Source: GCA-002050365 sp964237235
GTDB lineage: Bacteria > Acidobacteriota > Blastocatellia > Pyrinomonadales > Pyrinomonadaceae
DNA length: 64,000 nt
Assembly: GCA_964237235.1 (NCBI GenBank)
Contig: CAXSGY010000007.1
Coordinates: 1 to 64,000 of the forward strand
Direction of reading: 5' to 3'
Shown: one piece after another, positions 33,690 to 43,585 of the stretch
Numbering within the stretch: position 1 is the first letter of the stretch
How the letters are laid out: every line of letters begins with the position of its first letter
Notes under the pieces: generated by a model
Told to the model about the DNA's origin: nothing
Database searches by the model: none
What the model saw: the letters and a program-made list of their open reading frames with translations, nothing else
Made by a program: the position numbers and the translations under genes

Positions 33690-34041
33690 TCGGATAAGCG
33701 TCGCGGTTGTCCGCGTCGTCCGGGCGTTCGAGACAGACGAAATCTTTTTCGACGAGAATTTTTAACGGTTCGCCGTTCGCATTTTTTTGCTCGCCGCTCA
33801 AACTGATCGAGTCGGTTTCCGTCCATTCCCGCGCCGCTTGCGCCGGAAGGCTGACGACGATTTGATCGTTATTAAAATGCGCCGAAAAGTCTTCGCCGAT
33901 CTTCGCGCTTTGCAAAACGTATGTTAATTGCGACGCGCCGAAATTGACTGTTGCCCGAATCGTTCCGCTTTTTGCAAACTCGGCGACTTCGGCGCGCAAA
34001 AGCCTTAGACGAATCGAATTTCCCCTGATTCTTAATTTCAT
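33670..34041 (-). CDS. Conserved small protein, unknown function
   Basis: A 123-residue protein that begins with MKLRIRGNSIRLRLLRAEVA, a strand-helix opening seen in a family of uncharacterised proteins of Bacteroidota and Acidobacteriota. The rest is mostly beta with alternating hydrophobic residues (LTYVLQSAKIGEDFSAHF, IVVSLPAQAAREWTETD). No catalytic motif, signal peptide or membrane helix is seen. It starts 12 nt after the acs stop on the same strand, so it is in the acs operon. Its role is unknown; control or stability of acetyl-CoA synthetase is only a positional guess. Confidence 0.6.
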   Translation of the reverse strand: MKLRIRGNSIRLRLLRAEVAEFAKSGTIRATVNFGASQLTYVLQSAKIGEDFSAHFNNDQIVVSLPAQAAREWTETDSISLSGEQKNANGEPLKILVEKDFVCLERPDDADNRDAYPNVSHRC

Positions 34042-34053
34042 AAAAAGAGTTTT

Positions 34054-36012
34054 TTATTCTTCATCAGCCCGCAATTTTTCCAGCACGGAAAAATCTTCGA
34101 GCGTCGTCGTGTCGCCCGCGATTTGATTGCCGGCGGCGAGTTCGCGCAACAGACGGCGCATAATTTTGCCCGAACGGGTTTTCGGCAGCGCATCGGTGAA
34201 ACGCAAATCGTCGGGTTTCGCTAAACTTCCGATTTCTTTGGCGACGTGATTTTTTAATTCCTGTTTCAATTCTTCGCTGCCCGTTCGTCCGCCTTCCAAA
34301 GTGACAAATGCGGCGATGGCTTGTCCTTTGATTTCGTCGGGTTTGCCGACGACGGCGGCTTCGGCAACCGCCGGATGCGAAACTAACGCCGATTCGATTT
34401 CCGCCGTCCCGAGCCGATGACCGGAAACGTTGATTACGTCGTCAACTCTGCCCATAATCCAGAAATTGCCCGCAGCGTCGCGTCTGGCTCCGTCGCCCGC
34501 GAAATAGACGTGCGGAATTTCGGAAAAGTATGTTTTCTTAAACCGCTCGTCGTCGCCCCAAATCGTTCGCAGCATCGAAGGAAACGGTTTTGTGATGACG
34601 AGATAACCGCCTTCGTTCGTGCCGACCGATTTGCCGTCTTTGGTTTGAATGTCAATCAAAATTCCGGGAAACGGATGCGTCGCCGTTCCCGGCACGGTCG
34701 GTGTCGCGCCGGGCAGCGGCGAAATCATAATGCCGCCGGTTTCGGTCTGCCACCACGTATCAACAATCGGACATTTTTCTTTGCCGATAACGCGGTGATA
34801 CCACATCCACGCCTCCGGGTTAATCGGTTCGCCGACGGTTCCCAAAAGTCTCAGAGAAGATAAATCGTGTTTTAAAGGATATTGTTCGCCCCATTTGATA
34901 AAAGCGCGAATCGCGGTCGGCGCGGTGTAGAAAATATTGATGCGGTGGCGTTCGATTATTTGCCAGAAACGATCCGGCTCTGGATGATTCGGCGCGCCCT
35001 CATACATAAAAATCGTCGCGCCGGTTGCCATCGGTCCATAGACGACGTAACTGTGTCCGGTAATCCAGCCGATGTCGGCGGTACACCAAAATGTGTCTTC
35101 GTCTCGTAAATCGAAAACCCATTTCGACGTAATAAAAGCGTGCGTCAGATAGCCGCCGGTCGTGTGCAGAATGCCCTTCGGTTTGCCGGTCGTCCCCGAC
35201 GTGTAAAGAATAAAAAGCGGATGCTCGCTGTCCAATTCTTCCGCCGGGCAATCGCTCGAGACGGTTTCCATCAGCTCGTGCCACCAATGATCGCGTTCAT
35301 TGTTCATCGAAATGGGCGAGCCGGTGCGTTTGAAGACGATGACATTTTCGACGGTCGGCGTTTGTTCGACGGCTCGGTCAACGATTTCCTTCAATTTGAT
35401 TTCCGCGCCGCGCCGAAATCCGCCGTCCGCCGTGACGATTAATTTGCAGCCGCAATCGTTCACGCGGTCGCGGATCGCGTCCGCCGAAAAGCCGCCGAAA
35501 ATTACCGTGTGCGTCGCGCCGATGCGCGCGCAGGCGAGCATCGCTATCGCCAATTCGGGAACGAGCGGCATATACAACGCCACGCGGTCGCCGGTTTTTA
35601 CGCTGCATTTTTTCAAAACATTGGCGAATTTTGAAACTTCGCGGTGCATCTGTTGATAAGTCAGAGTGCGCGTTTCGCCCGGTTCGCCTTCCCAGATAAT
35701 CGCGGCTTTGTTTTTGCGGTAAGTTTCTAAGTGACGGTCGAGACAATTAAAAGAGGCATTCGTTTTTCCGCCGACGAACCATTCGGCGTGCGGTTCTTCC
35801 CATTTCAAAATCGTGTCCCATTTTTTGAACCAGTGCAGATTTTCCGCGACCGATTCCCAAAATTCTTCGGTGTTTTCGGCGGCTTTATTATAGATCGCTT
35901 CGTATTCTTCAAAACTTTTGATGTGCGCCTGTTGCGCGAATTCGAGCGGCGGCGGGAAAATTCTGGTTTCCTGCAAAGTTGATTCGATGACCGTCGGCGT
36001 GTTGTCTGACAT
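34054..36012 (-). CDS. acs: Acetyl-CoA synthetase
   Basis: A 652-residue AMP-forming enzyme that makes acetyl-CoA from acetate, CoA and ATP in the cytosol. The length is the usual one. Motifs are LYTSGTTGKPKGILHTTGG (ATP/AMP binding), TVIFGGFSADAIRDR, VDTWWQTETGGIMI, the YFAGDGARRDAAGNFWI core and C-terminal LPKTRSGKIMRRLLRE with the catalytic Lys that is commonly acetylated. It is divergent from fdhD and followed by two small genes. It connects acetate and beta-oxidation carbon to the storage genes on the same strand. Confidence 0.95.
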   Translation of the reverse strand: MSDNTPTVIESTLQETRIFPPPLEFAQQAHIKSFEEYEAIYNKAAENTEEFWESVAENLHWFKKWDTILKWEEPHAEWFVGGKTNASFNCLDRHLETYRKNKAAIIWEGEPGETRTLTYQQMHREVSKFANVLKKCSVKTGDRVALYMPLVPELAIAMLACARIGATHTVIFGGFSADAIRDRVNDCGCKLIVTADGGFRRGAEIKLKEIVDRAVEQTPTVENVIVFKRTGSPISMNNERDHWWHELMETVSSDCPAEELDSEHPLFILYTSGTTGKPKGILHTTGGYLTHAFITSKWVFDLRDEDTFWCTADIGWITGHSYVVYGPMATGATIFMYEGAPNHPEPDRFWQIIERHRINIFYTAPTAIRAFIKWGEQYPLKHDLSSLRLLGTVGEPINPEAWMWYHRVIGKEKCPIVDTWWQTETGGIMISPLPGATPTVPGTATHPFPGILIDIQTKDGKSVGTNEGGYLVITKPFPSMLRTIWGDDERFKKTYFSEIPHVYFAGDGARRDAAGNFWIMGRVDDVINVSGHRLGTAEIESALVSHPAVAEAAVVGKPDEIKGQAIAAFVTLEGGRTGSEELKQELKNHVAKEIGSLAKPDDLRFTDALPKTRSGKIMRRLLRELAAGNQIAGDTTTLEDFSVLEKLRADEE

Positions 36013-36174
36013 ATAAATTTTCCTTCAAATTTTATTTTCTATTTAGCCACGTTTTCCACTCAATGGACAAACGAAAATTTGAAAATCTCCCGCGCCCGCC
36101 GATTATGTTTTCGCGCGGAATTAGTTCATCATAAATTTACCGAAAATGATTTTTTAGACGCGCGGCGAAATTCA

Positions 36175-37095
36175 ATGAAACAGAATAACTTTGCGGAAAA
36201 GGAAATTCACAGAATAAAAGCGGACGGCGAAATTTCGACGGCGATTGACGCGCTCGCGGTCGAAGAACCGCTCGAAATTCGGCTCGGTTTGACGGAAAAC
36301 GGCAAACCGCTTCACCGCGCCGTTTCGATTACGATGCGCACGCCGGGCGACGATTTTGAACTCGCCGCCGGATTTTTGTTCACCGAAGGCATCGTCAAAT
36401 CAGCCGCGCAAATTCGCCGAATAAAATTTTGCGGCGCGAAGAATGATTCTCAAGCGAACACCGTCCGCGTGGATTTGCGCGCCGACGTTGAAATTGATTT
36501 TAAAAAACTGGAACGCCATTTTTACACGACATCGAGCTGCGGCGTGTGCGGGAAAACTTCGATTGAGGCTTTGCAAACCGGCGTTTGTCGTTTGGAAAAT
36601 CATTCGGATTCGATTTTTTCGGCGGAAACGATCAATCGCCTGCCGGAGATTTTGCGCGCCCGTCAAAATGTTTTCGAGCGAACCGGCGGACTGCACGCCG
36701 CCGCGCTTTTCGACCGAAAGGGCGAACTCGAAGTTTTGCGCGAAGATGTCGGGCGGCACAACGCGGTTGATAAATTGATCGGCGCGAAATTCCTAAAAGG
36801 CGACGTGCCGCTTGCCGGCAAACTTCTGCTGGTGTCGGGGCGCGCCAGCTTCGAGCTGGTGCAGAAGGCTTTGATGGCGCAGATTCCGATTTTAGCGGCG
36901 GTCGGCGCGCCTTCGAGCCTCGCGGTCGAATTGGCGAACGAATACAAAATGACGCTTTTGGGGTTCGTCCGCGACAATCGTTTTAACATTTACGCGGGCG
37001 CGGACCGAATCGGGGAATTGAGCGCGGCGGGCGCGAAAAAATCCGCATCAATAAAATTTGCGAAAGCGAAAGCGTTAATCGTCGAAACGGGCTGA
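36175..37095 (+). CDS. fdhD: Formate dehydrogenase accessory sulfurtransferase FdhD
   Basis: A 306-residue cytosolic protein that passes sulfur from a cysteine desulfurase to the molybdenum cofactor of formate dehydrogenase. The start at 36175 (MKQNNFAEKE) is preferred; an in-frame ATG at 36079 adds 32 residues that do not look like the family, but no strong ribosome site separates them. Signature elements: EEPLEIRLG, the persulfide loop TTSSCGVCGKTSIEAL with CxxC (about residue 124-127 from this start), and VLREDVGRHNAVDKLIG. No formate dehydrogenase gene is within the window. Confidence 0.9.
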   Translation: MKQNNFAEKEIHRIKADGEISTAIDALAVEEPLEIRLGLTENGKPLHRAVSITMRTPGDDFELAAGFLFTEGIVKSAAQIRRIKFCGAKNDSQANTVRVDLRADVEIDFKKLERHFYTTSSCGVCGKTSIEALQTGVCRLENHSDSIFSAETINRLPEILRARQNVFERTGGLHAAALFDRKGELEVLREDVGRHNAVDKLIGAKFLKGDVPLAGKLLLVSGRASFELVQKALMAQIPILAAVGAPSSLAVELANEYKMTLLGFVRDNRFNIYAGADRIGELSAAGAKKSASIKFAKAKALIVETG

Positions 37096-37259
37096 AATTT
37101 ATCCGGATTTCGGAAAAATCCCGGTCGAAAATCAATTTTTCCGATTGTTCGGTTATGTCACCGGCAGAACATTATTTGAAATTTGTTTGCTTTAAGCTGT
37201 AATTTTAAAAAAGCTTCGTGCGCGATGCGCCGCGAAAATACGGCGTGAGAAAATTAAGT

Positions 37260-40200
37260 ATGGAAAAGAAAACGTCTCCGAAAGCGGTGAAAAAAATCCC
37301 GGCGGCGAAAGATTCAAAAAATAAAAACGGGAAAAAGGATTTTCTCGTCGTCGGTGTCGGCGCGTCGGCGGGCGGCGTGAAGGCTTTGCAGGAATTTTTC
37401 GCTTCGATGCCGCCGAATTCGGGAATGTCGTTTGTCGTTATTCTGCATCTTTCGCCGCAGCACGAATCGAGTCTGCCGCAGATTTTGCAGGCGCAGACGA
37501 CGATGCCGGTCGTGCAAGTCACGGAAACTCACAAGGTCGAGCCGAATCGCGTTTACGTCATTCCGCCGAACAGCCAGCTTGAAATGTTTGACGGCTCGAT
37601 TCGCTGCGAACCGCCGGAGAAAAAAGCCGGAACGCGCGTGGCGATTGACGTTTTCTTTCGCACGCTCGCCGAAGCCTATGGAAAAAACGCCGTCTGCGTC
37701 GTGTTGAGCGGCACGGGTTCGGACGGCACGCTCGGCTTAAAGCGCGTCAAGGAATCGAACGGTTTTGCGATTGTCCAGTCGCCGGAAGACGCGGAATACG
37801 ACCAGATGCCGAGAAACGCGATTGCGACCGGGCTGGCTGACTGGATTCTGCCCGTCCGCCAGATGCCCGAAAAACTGCTGTATTTTCGGGAAAGCTCGGA
37901 ACGCCTGCATCTGACGAACGGCGCGGACGCAGGATTAGTCGCCGAAGAAATCAACGCCGAAGACAGCCTGCGCGAGATTATCACGATTCTCAGGGTTCGC
38001 ACCGGACACGATTTCGCCAATTATAAAACGCCGACGCTCATCCGGCGCATCGCCCGTCATTTACAGATTCACGAACTCGAAGATTTGCCGACATACGTCA
38101 AATATCTGCGCGACAACCAGGAAGAAATTCAGTCTTTGCAGCGCAATCTTTTGATTAACGTGACGAATTTCTTCCGCGATAAAGACGCTTTCGGCGCGCT
38201 CGAAACCGAAGTCGTCCCGCGCTTGTTCACGGGCAAAACGGCGCGCGACACGGTGCGCGTCTGGACGGCGGGCTGCGCTTCGGGCGAGGAAGCGTATTCG
38301 ATGGCGATGCTTTTGACCGAATACACCGAAAAGCAGAGCGACCCGCCGAAGTTTATGGTTTTTGCGACCGACATAGACGACGAGGCAATCGCCCAGGCGC
38401 GCGAACATTCTTATCCCGAAACGATTGAAACCGACGTTTCGCCCGAACGTCTGAAACGGTTTTTCGTCAAAGAAGGCAGCCGCTACCGCGTTAAAAAGGA
38501 ACTGCGCGAAACGGTTTTGTTCGTGCCGCACAATGTTTTGCGCGACCCGCCGTTTTCGCGGCTCGATTTGGTGACGTGCCGCAATCTGCTGATTTACCTG
38601 AACCGCGAAGCGCAAAAGCAGGTGATGGAAATTTTTCATTTCGCTTTGAAGAGTGAAGGTTTTCTTTTTCTCGGCACCAGCGAAACAGCCGAAAACGCGC
38701 CGGATTTATTTGAGGCGATTGAAAAAAAACAGCGTCTATACCGCCGCCGTCCAGCGTCTCACGGCTATCACGCGCCGCCCCGAATGCCGGTCGCCGGAAA
38801 CTGGCAGACCAGCCCGCCAATCAGCGCGGATTTCGCCGAACGCGCCAAAATTTCTTCGCTCGGCGAAGTGCATTATAAACTGCTCGAAAATCTCGCGCCG
38901 CCGTCGGTGCTGGTTAACGAGGATTTCGAAATCGTTTATATGAGCCAGTCAGTCGGACGTTACCTGCGTTTTACGGGCGGCGAGCCGACGAACAATCTGT
39001 TAAAACTCGTCAATCCCGAACTGTTGCCCGACCTTCGCGCCGCGCTTTTTACTGCCCAGCGCGAACGCCTGTCTTCGGAATTCACGGACATTGATGCCGT
39101 CATCGAAGGCACCGAAAGACGCATCAATCTGAATGTCCGCGTCGTTGACACGGACGACGGAAACGGTAATTTTCTGCTGGTTATTTTCGATGAAGCGGAC
39201 GAAAATAACCCTTCTTATTCAGCCAAAGTAAAGCAATCAGACAAAAAAAGCGTTCGGTCGGCTGACCGGGACGAAGCGGTGGCGACGATCATCAAACGTC
39301 TCGAAGAAGAGCTGCGGCGTTCCAAAGCGAGCCTGCGGGCGACGCTCGAACAGCACGAAATTTCGACCGAAGAGCTGAAAGCCTCGAACGAAGAATTGCA
39401 GGCGATTAACGAAGAACTCCGCTCGGCGACCGAAGAACTCGAAACGAGCAAGGAAGAATTGCAGTCGGTCAACGAGGAGATGAACACCGTCAACAGCGAA
39501 CTCAAAGACCGCATCGAAGAATCGGGACGCGCCAATTCGGATTTGCAGAATTTGATTTCCTCGACCGACATCGCCACGATTTTTCTCGACCGCAAACTGC
39601 ACATTAAACGCTTTTCGCCGCTCATCGAACGGCTGTTCAACATCACGCGGACGGACATCGGGCGACCGCTCGAACATTTCACGCACCGGCTCGAATATAG
39701 AAATCTGACGGCGGACGCGAAAGAAGCTTTAAAAACTCTGAAAACCGTCGAGCGCGAAATTTCCGACAAAGACAGTCGTTATTTTCTGACGCGCTTTTCG
39801 CCGTATCGGACGACCGACGACCGCATCGAAGGCGTGGTTTTAAATTTTCTCGAAATTACGAAATACAAGCGGACCGAAGAAGCACTGCGCTCGGTCGAGG
39901 AAGAATACCGCGCCGCGCTCGAACGGGAAGTCGAAGCCAGAACGGGAGAATTGAAGGAAAGCCGCGACGAACTCGCAAGCCGCTCGCACGTTTTTGAAGC
40001 GACGCTTTCGACCATCACCGATTTCATTTATCAATTCGACCGCGAAGGACGCTTTATTTACGTCAATCAGCCGCTGCTCGATTTGTGGGGAATAAAAGAA
40101 GAAGAAGCCGTCGGCAAAAATTTCTACGAACTCGATTATCCCGAAGAACTGGCGGAGAGATTGCATCGGCAAATCGAACGCGTATTTAAAACCGGCGAGA

Positions 40201-41804
40201 AACTCCGCGACGAAACCGCCTACACGAGTCCGACCGGCGCGGGCGGCTTTTACGAATACATTTTCACGCCGCTCAAAGACGCGAACGGCGCGGTGCGGTC
40301 GGTCGTCGGTTCGACGCAGGACATCACGGCGCGGAAAAATTCGGAAGAAACGACGAGCCGCGCCGAGCAGTCTCTGCACGAATCCGAAGAACGCTTACGC
40401 ATTGCCGTCGAGGCAGCGGAAATGGCGACGTGGGACTGGAATTTGACGAACGATTTGGTTAAATGGAACGAGCAACACTTTTTATTGTTTGGAATGAAGC
40501 CGACTAAAAATCCGGTGCGTCCCGAAGATTTTTTCCGGCACGTTCACCCAGACGATCAGGGCTGGCTCGGCGAACGGCTCAAACAGGCAGCCGCCACGAA
40601 CCAGACGTTTCAAGCCGAATTTCGCATCATCCGCGTAGACGACGGCGCGCTGCGCTGGATGGAAGGCTACGGGCGCGTCGTCGAGGAGGCAAACGGTAAA
40701 CCGACGCGAATGTCCGGCGTGATGAGCGACATCACGGCGCGGAAATACGACGCGGAAGCGTTGAGCGAATCGGAAATCCGTTTCCGCGCCGTCGTCAATC
40801 AAGCGGCGGCGGGCGTGGCGGAACTCGATTTGCGGGGCAATCACAAGCTCGTCAACGAAACTTTCTGCAAACTGCTCGGCTACACGGAAAGCGAGCTTTT
40901 ACAATTAAACCTCCGCGACATCGTGTATCCCGAAGATTTGCCGCACTGCCTCAAACTTTTCGAGAAAACAATCAAAACCGGCGAATCGCAGGTCGCCGAA
41001 AAACGCCTGATTCGCCGCGACGGTGAAATCGTCTGGATCAGCGACAGCGTCGCGCTCGTCACCGACATTTATAACAACGCGCGCGGAGTCGCCAGCGTCG
41101 CCGTCAACATCACCGAACTCAAGCAGGCGGAATCGGCGGTGCGCGAAAAGCAAACGCTGGCGCGGCTCATCGCCGGACAGGAAGAAGAACGCCGCCGGAT
41201 TGCCCGCGACATTCACGATCATTTCGGGCAGCAGCTCACCGCTTTGCGAATGAAGCTCGACGCGGCGCGCCAAACCTGCGGCGAGCAGAAAATCTGCGAC
41301 GAAATCGAGGAGGCGCAGCAAATCGCCGGACGGCTCGACGCGGACGTTGATTTTATCGCGTGGGAATTGCGCCCCGTCGCGCTCGAAGATTTGGGCTTGA
41401 TGGTTGCGCTGAATAATTTTGTCAGAGAATGGTCGCACCACACGGGCATCGCCATCGAATTTCACTCGACTGGATTAAATAAAATCAATCTCGCTTTTGA
41501 AACCGAAACGAATCTTTACCGCATCGCGCAGGAAGCGTTAAATAACATCTATAAACACGCCGCGGCGAAAAGAGTTTCGGTGCTGCTCGAACGCCGCAAA
41601 AATAAAATCAATTTGATAATCGAAGACGACGGCGCAGGATTCGATGTGGAAGACAAGTTGAACCGCGGCAAAGGCATCGGGTTGAACGGAATGAACGAAC
41701 GCGCCGTAATTTTAGGCGGCGCGTTTGAGGTCGAATCGCAAAAAGACAGGGGAACGACCGTTTACGCGCGCGTTCCGCTTGCCAAAAATGAAGAAAAGGA
41801 ATAA
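37260..41804 (+). CDS. CheB-CheR-PAS histidine kinase hybrid
   Basis: A 1514-residue cytosolic signalling protein. The ATG at 37260 is chosen over a GTG at 37218. CheB methylesterase domain (about 30-215) has GASAGG, LHLSPQHESSL and SGTGSDGTLG. CheR domain (about 240-495) has VWTAGCASGEEAYSM, FATDIDDEAIA and CRNLLIYL. A PAS-like segment is followed by a long coiled coil (about 655-755, TEELKASNEELQAINEELR). Three or four PAS/PAC domains follow to about 1300. Then a HisKA_3 with RRRIARDIHDHFGQQL (phospho-His) and an HATPase_c (ETNLYRIAQEALNNIYKHA). The NarL-type regulator downstream is the likely partner. The input signal is unknown. Confidence 0.88.
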   Translation: MEKKTSPKAVKKIPAAKDSKNKNGKKDFLVVGVGASAGGVKALQEFFASMPPNSGMSFVVILHLSPQHESSLPQILQAQTTMPVVQVTETHKVEPNRVYVIPPNSQLEMFDGSIRCEPPEKKAGTRVAIDVFFRTLAEAYGKNAVCVVLSGTGSDGTLGLKRVKESNGFAIVQSPEDAEYDQMPRNAIATGLADWILPVRQMPEKLLYFRESSERLHLTNGADAGLVAEEINAEDSLREIITILRVRTGHDFANYKTPTLIRRIARHLQIHELEDLPTYVKYLRDNQEEIQSLQRNLLINVTNFFRDKDAFGALETEVVPRLFTGKTARDTVRVWTAGCASGEEAYSMAMLLTEYTEKQSDPPKFMVFATDIDDEAIAQAREHSYPETIETDVSPERLKRFFVKEGSRYRVKKELRETVLFVPHNVLRDPPFSRLDLVTCRNLLIYLNREAQKQVMEIFHFALKSEGFLFLGTSETAENAPDLFEAIEKKQRLYRRRPASHGYHAPPRMPVAGNWQTSPPISADFAERAKISSLGEVHYKLLENLAPPSVLVNEDFEIVYMSQSVGRYLRFTGGEPTNNLLKLVNPELLPDLRAALFTAQRERLSSEFTDIDAVIEGTERRINLNVRVVDTDDGNGNFLLVIFDEADENNPSYSAKVKQSDKKSVRSADRDEAVATIIKRLEEELRRSKASLRATLEQHEISTEELKASNEELQAINEELRSATEELETSKEELQSVNEEMNTVNSELKDRIEESGRANSDLQNLISSTDIATIFLDRKLHIKRFSPLIERLFNITRTDIGRPLEHFTHRLEYRNLTADAKEALKTLKTVEREISDKDSRYFLTRFSPYRTTDDRIEGVVLNFLEITKYKRTEEALRSVEEEYRAALEREVEARTGELKESRDELASRSHVFEATLSTITDFIYQFDREGRFIYVNQPLLDLWGIKEEEAVGKNFYELDYPEELAERLHRQIERVFKTGEKLRDETAYTSPTGAGGFYEYIFTPLKDANGAVRSVVGSTQDITARKNSEETTSRAEQSLHESEERLRIAVEAAEMATWDWNLTNDLVKWNEQHFLLFGMKPTKNPVRPEDFFRHVHPDDQGWLGERLKQAAATNQTFQAEFRIIRVDDGALRWMEGYGRVVEEANGKPTRMSGVMSDITARKYDAEALSESEIRFRAVVNQAAAGVAELDLRGNHKLVNETFCKLLGYTESELLQLNLRDIVYPEDLPHCLKLFEKTIKTGESQVAEKRLIRRDGEIVWISDSVALVTDIYNNARGVASVAVNITELKQAESAVREKQTLARLIAGQEEERRRIARDIHDHFGQQLTALRMKLDAARQTCGEQKICDEIEEAQQIAGRLDADVDFIAWELRPVALEDLGLMVALNNFVREWSHHTGIAIEFHSTGLNKINLAFETETNLYRIAQEALNNIYKHAAAKRVSVLLERRKNKINLIIEDDGAGFDVEDKLNRGKGIGLNGMNERAVILGGAFEVESQKDRGTTVYARVPLAKNEEKE

Positions 41805-41985
41805 TTTCCTATTAAACGACAAGCGTTTTCTTCAAACCGAGGGCAGTTATCTTTATTTATCTATTTATTTAATTAGGTCAACGAACGGATCGCCCCGGGC
41901 GATGCGGAATTTGTTTGGTGCAAAGCGCGAACCGCTCGAAATAAAGAGTAATTTATCCGGCATTTCGCGCGATTCATTTAATGTT

Positions 41986-42636
41986 ATGGAATCTCTCCGT
42001 ATTTTGATTGCCGAAGACCACGAAACCGTCCGCGAAGGCGTGAAGCTGATTATTGATTCGCAGCCGGATATGAATGTCTGCGGCGAAGCCGCCGACGGTC
42101 GCACGACGGTCAAAATGGCGCAGGAATTACAGCCCGATGTCATCGTGATGGACGTGACGATGCCCGAGATGAACGGTTTGAAGGCGACGAAAAAAATCAA
42201 ACAAATTTGTCCGCATCTGAAGATTCTGACGCTCACGCGCCACACCGACGACGGTTATTTGCAGGAGCTTCTGCGCGCCGGCGCGAGCGGCTACGTTCTC
42301 AAACAAAGCAATTCGAATGAGCTGCTGCGCGCCATTCGCGCGGTCGCGGCGGGCGGCAATTATCTCGATCCGGCGGTCGCCGGTCGCGTAATGGGCAGCT
42401 ACGCCAAAAGATCAGCCGGCGAAGCCGTGAGAGGAACGACGCTCAGCGAGCGCGAAACGGAAGTCCTGCGCCAGATCGCCTGGGGTTACAGCAACAAGGA
42501 AATCGCCGCCACGCTCGATTTAAGCGTCAAAACCGTCGAAGCGCACAAAGCCAACGCGATGCGCAAGCTCAACATCGGCAACCGCATTGATATTGTCCGC
42601 TACGCCGTTCTCAAAGGCTGGCTCGAAGATAATTAA
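41986..42636 (+). CDS. NarL/FixJ-type response regulator
   Basis: A 216-residue two-component regulator. The start at 41986 (MESLRILIAEDHE) is the family start; the in-frame extension upstream overlaps the kinase and is not family-like. Receiver domain (1-120): acidic pair ED, phospho-Asp in PDVIVMDVTMPEMNG, Thr in ILTLTRH and Lys in YVLKQSN. LuxR-type HTH (about 145-210): LSERETEVLRQIAWGYSNKEIAATLDLSVKTVEAHKANAMRKLN read in pieces. The HisKA_3 class of the kinase just upstream pairs with NarL-type regulators, so they form a system. Target genes are unknown. Confidence 0.92.
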   Translation: MESLRILIAEDHETVREGVKLIIDSQPDMNVCGEAADGRTTVKMAQELQPDVIVMDVTMPEMNGLKATKKIKQICPHLKILTLTRHTDDGYLQELLRAGASGYVLKQSNSNELLRAIRAVAAGGNYLDPAVAGRVMGSYAKRSAGEAVRGTTLSERETEVLRQIAWGYSNKEIAATLDLSVKTVEAHKANAMRKLNIGNRIDIVRYAVLKGWLEDN

Positions 42637-43138
42637 TCAATCGCCGCCAATGGCAAATTTATTTCCGTACGGCTTTTGACCGCCGGATATAAATTTTCGC
42701 GTAATTTGTCCGATACAAACGCCCGCGCCTCGAAAAAAGCCGCTCGATTTAACGCTCGAAATAGATTTCCGCAATCTGCCTGACCGGACTAGGGAAAATC
42801 CCTAACAACAAAACTCATCTTCCTGATGTTCAAAAAAATCTCTCCGGTTAATAATCAATTTAATGCAAAAACAAAAAAGGTAAATTTCACTTGGGAATAG
42901 GAAATTTACCGGACTTGAAAGAGTTTGTCGCCGTAAATTTGTGTGGAGATTTGGCGGCAATGAGCAAGGGGGACAGGGGGCGAGGTTTAATTATTCTCGC
43001 CCCCTAACTTTCAGATCTAAGTGCGTCGAATTTAAAATTTTAACTGCCGAAAAGGAAGGTCGGTAAAAAAGGAAAATTTCTATGTTTTTACTGACGGAAC
43101 CGACTGCCTCGTTCATTAATTTCAGAGAGGTGGAAAAA
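42637..43138. other. Intergenic region after the response regulator
   Basis: About 500 nt without a supportable gene. It has an AT-rich middle with GTAAATTT words, and a GC-rich hairpin at 42976-43004. The last 50 nt contain the ribosome site GAGGTGG for the next gene. Confidence 0.45.
42976..43004. terminator. GC-rich hairpin
   Basis: GGGGGCGAG (42976-42984) pairs with CTCGCCCCC (42996-43004) around an 11-nt AT-rich loop. No T-tract follows, so it could be a structured leader of the next gene instead of a terminator. Confidence 0.45.
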
Positions 43139-43585
43139 ATGTCGAAAAAAGATTCACTCTCCGCTCGAACCGAAATGCAATCGCCGCTTATCTTAATTGC
43201 CGACGAAGACGAAGACACGCGGCTGATGATGAAATATCTGTTGAATCTTTGGAATTATCGCGTCGCCGAAGCCGCCGCCGATGAGGAAACATTTCAATCG
43301 GCGAAAGTTAATCGTCCCGATTTGATTTTGATCAGCGATAAATTTTCGCGCATTGACGCTCTTGCCACCACGAGGCGGATTCGTGAGCTGAGAGAACTCG
43401 ATAACACGGTAATAATTTTTATCAATTGTTTCTCCGAGCCGTCGGTTCAGGCTTCCGCCCTCGCCGCCGGCGCAAACGATTTTATGGCGAAACCGATTGA
43501 CTTCGGGCAATTGGAAACGAAGCTCAAGCACTTTTTGAAGGAAAACGGAAAATTTATCGGACGGGTAGTCGGAGAAGTTTTATGA
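43139..43585 (+). CDS. Stand-alone receiver with Ser at the phospho-site
   Basis: A 148-residue CheY-like single-domain protein. The start at 43139 follows GAGGTGG. The acidic cluster ADEDED lies at about 21-26, and the switch Lys in FMAKPIDF is present. At the strand that normally ends in the phospho-accepting Asp, the sequence is RPDLILISDKF, so Ser 66 stands at the usual position with Asp 67 next to it. It may be an atypical receiver that does not accept phosphate, or the alignment slips by one. The next gene overlaps its stop by 4 nt (ATGA), so the two are translationally coupled. Confidence 0.75.
   Translation: MSKKDSLSARTEMQSPLILIADEDEDTRLMMKYLLNLWNYRVAEAAADEETFQSAKVNRPDLILISDKFSRIDALATTRRIRELRELDNTVIIFINCFSEPSVQASALAAGANDFMAKPIDFGQLETKLKHFLKENGKFIGRVVGEVL

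Noticed and set aside
7308..37095. Selenoprotein with in-frame TGA
   Set aside because: selA and fdhD are present, but no gene with a family-conserved Sec codon was found in the window.
38061..38639. Open frame on the minus strand in the kinase gene
   Set aside because: Shadow of the CheR region; no ribosome site or motif.
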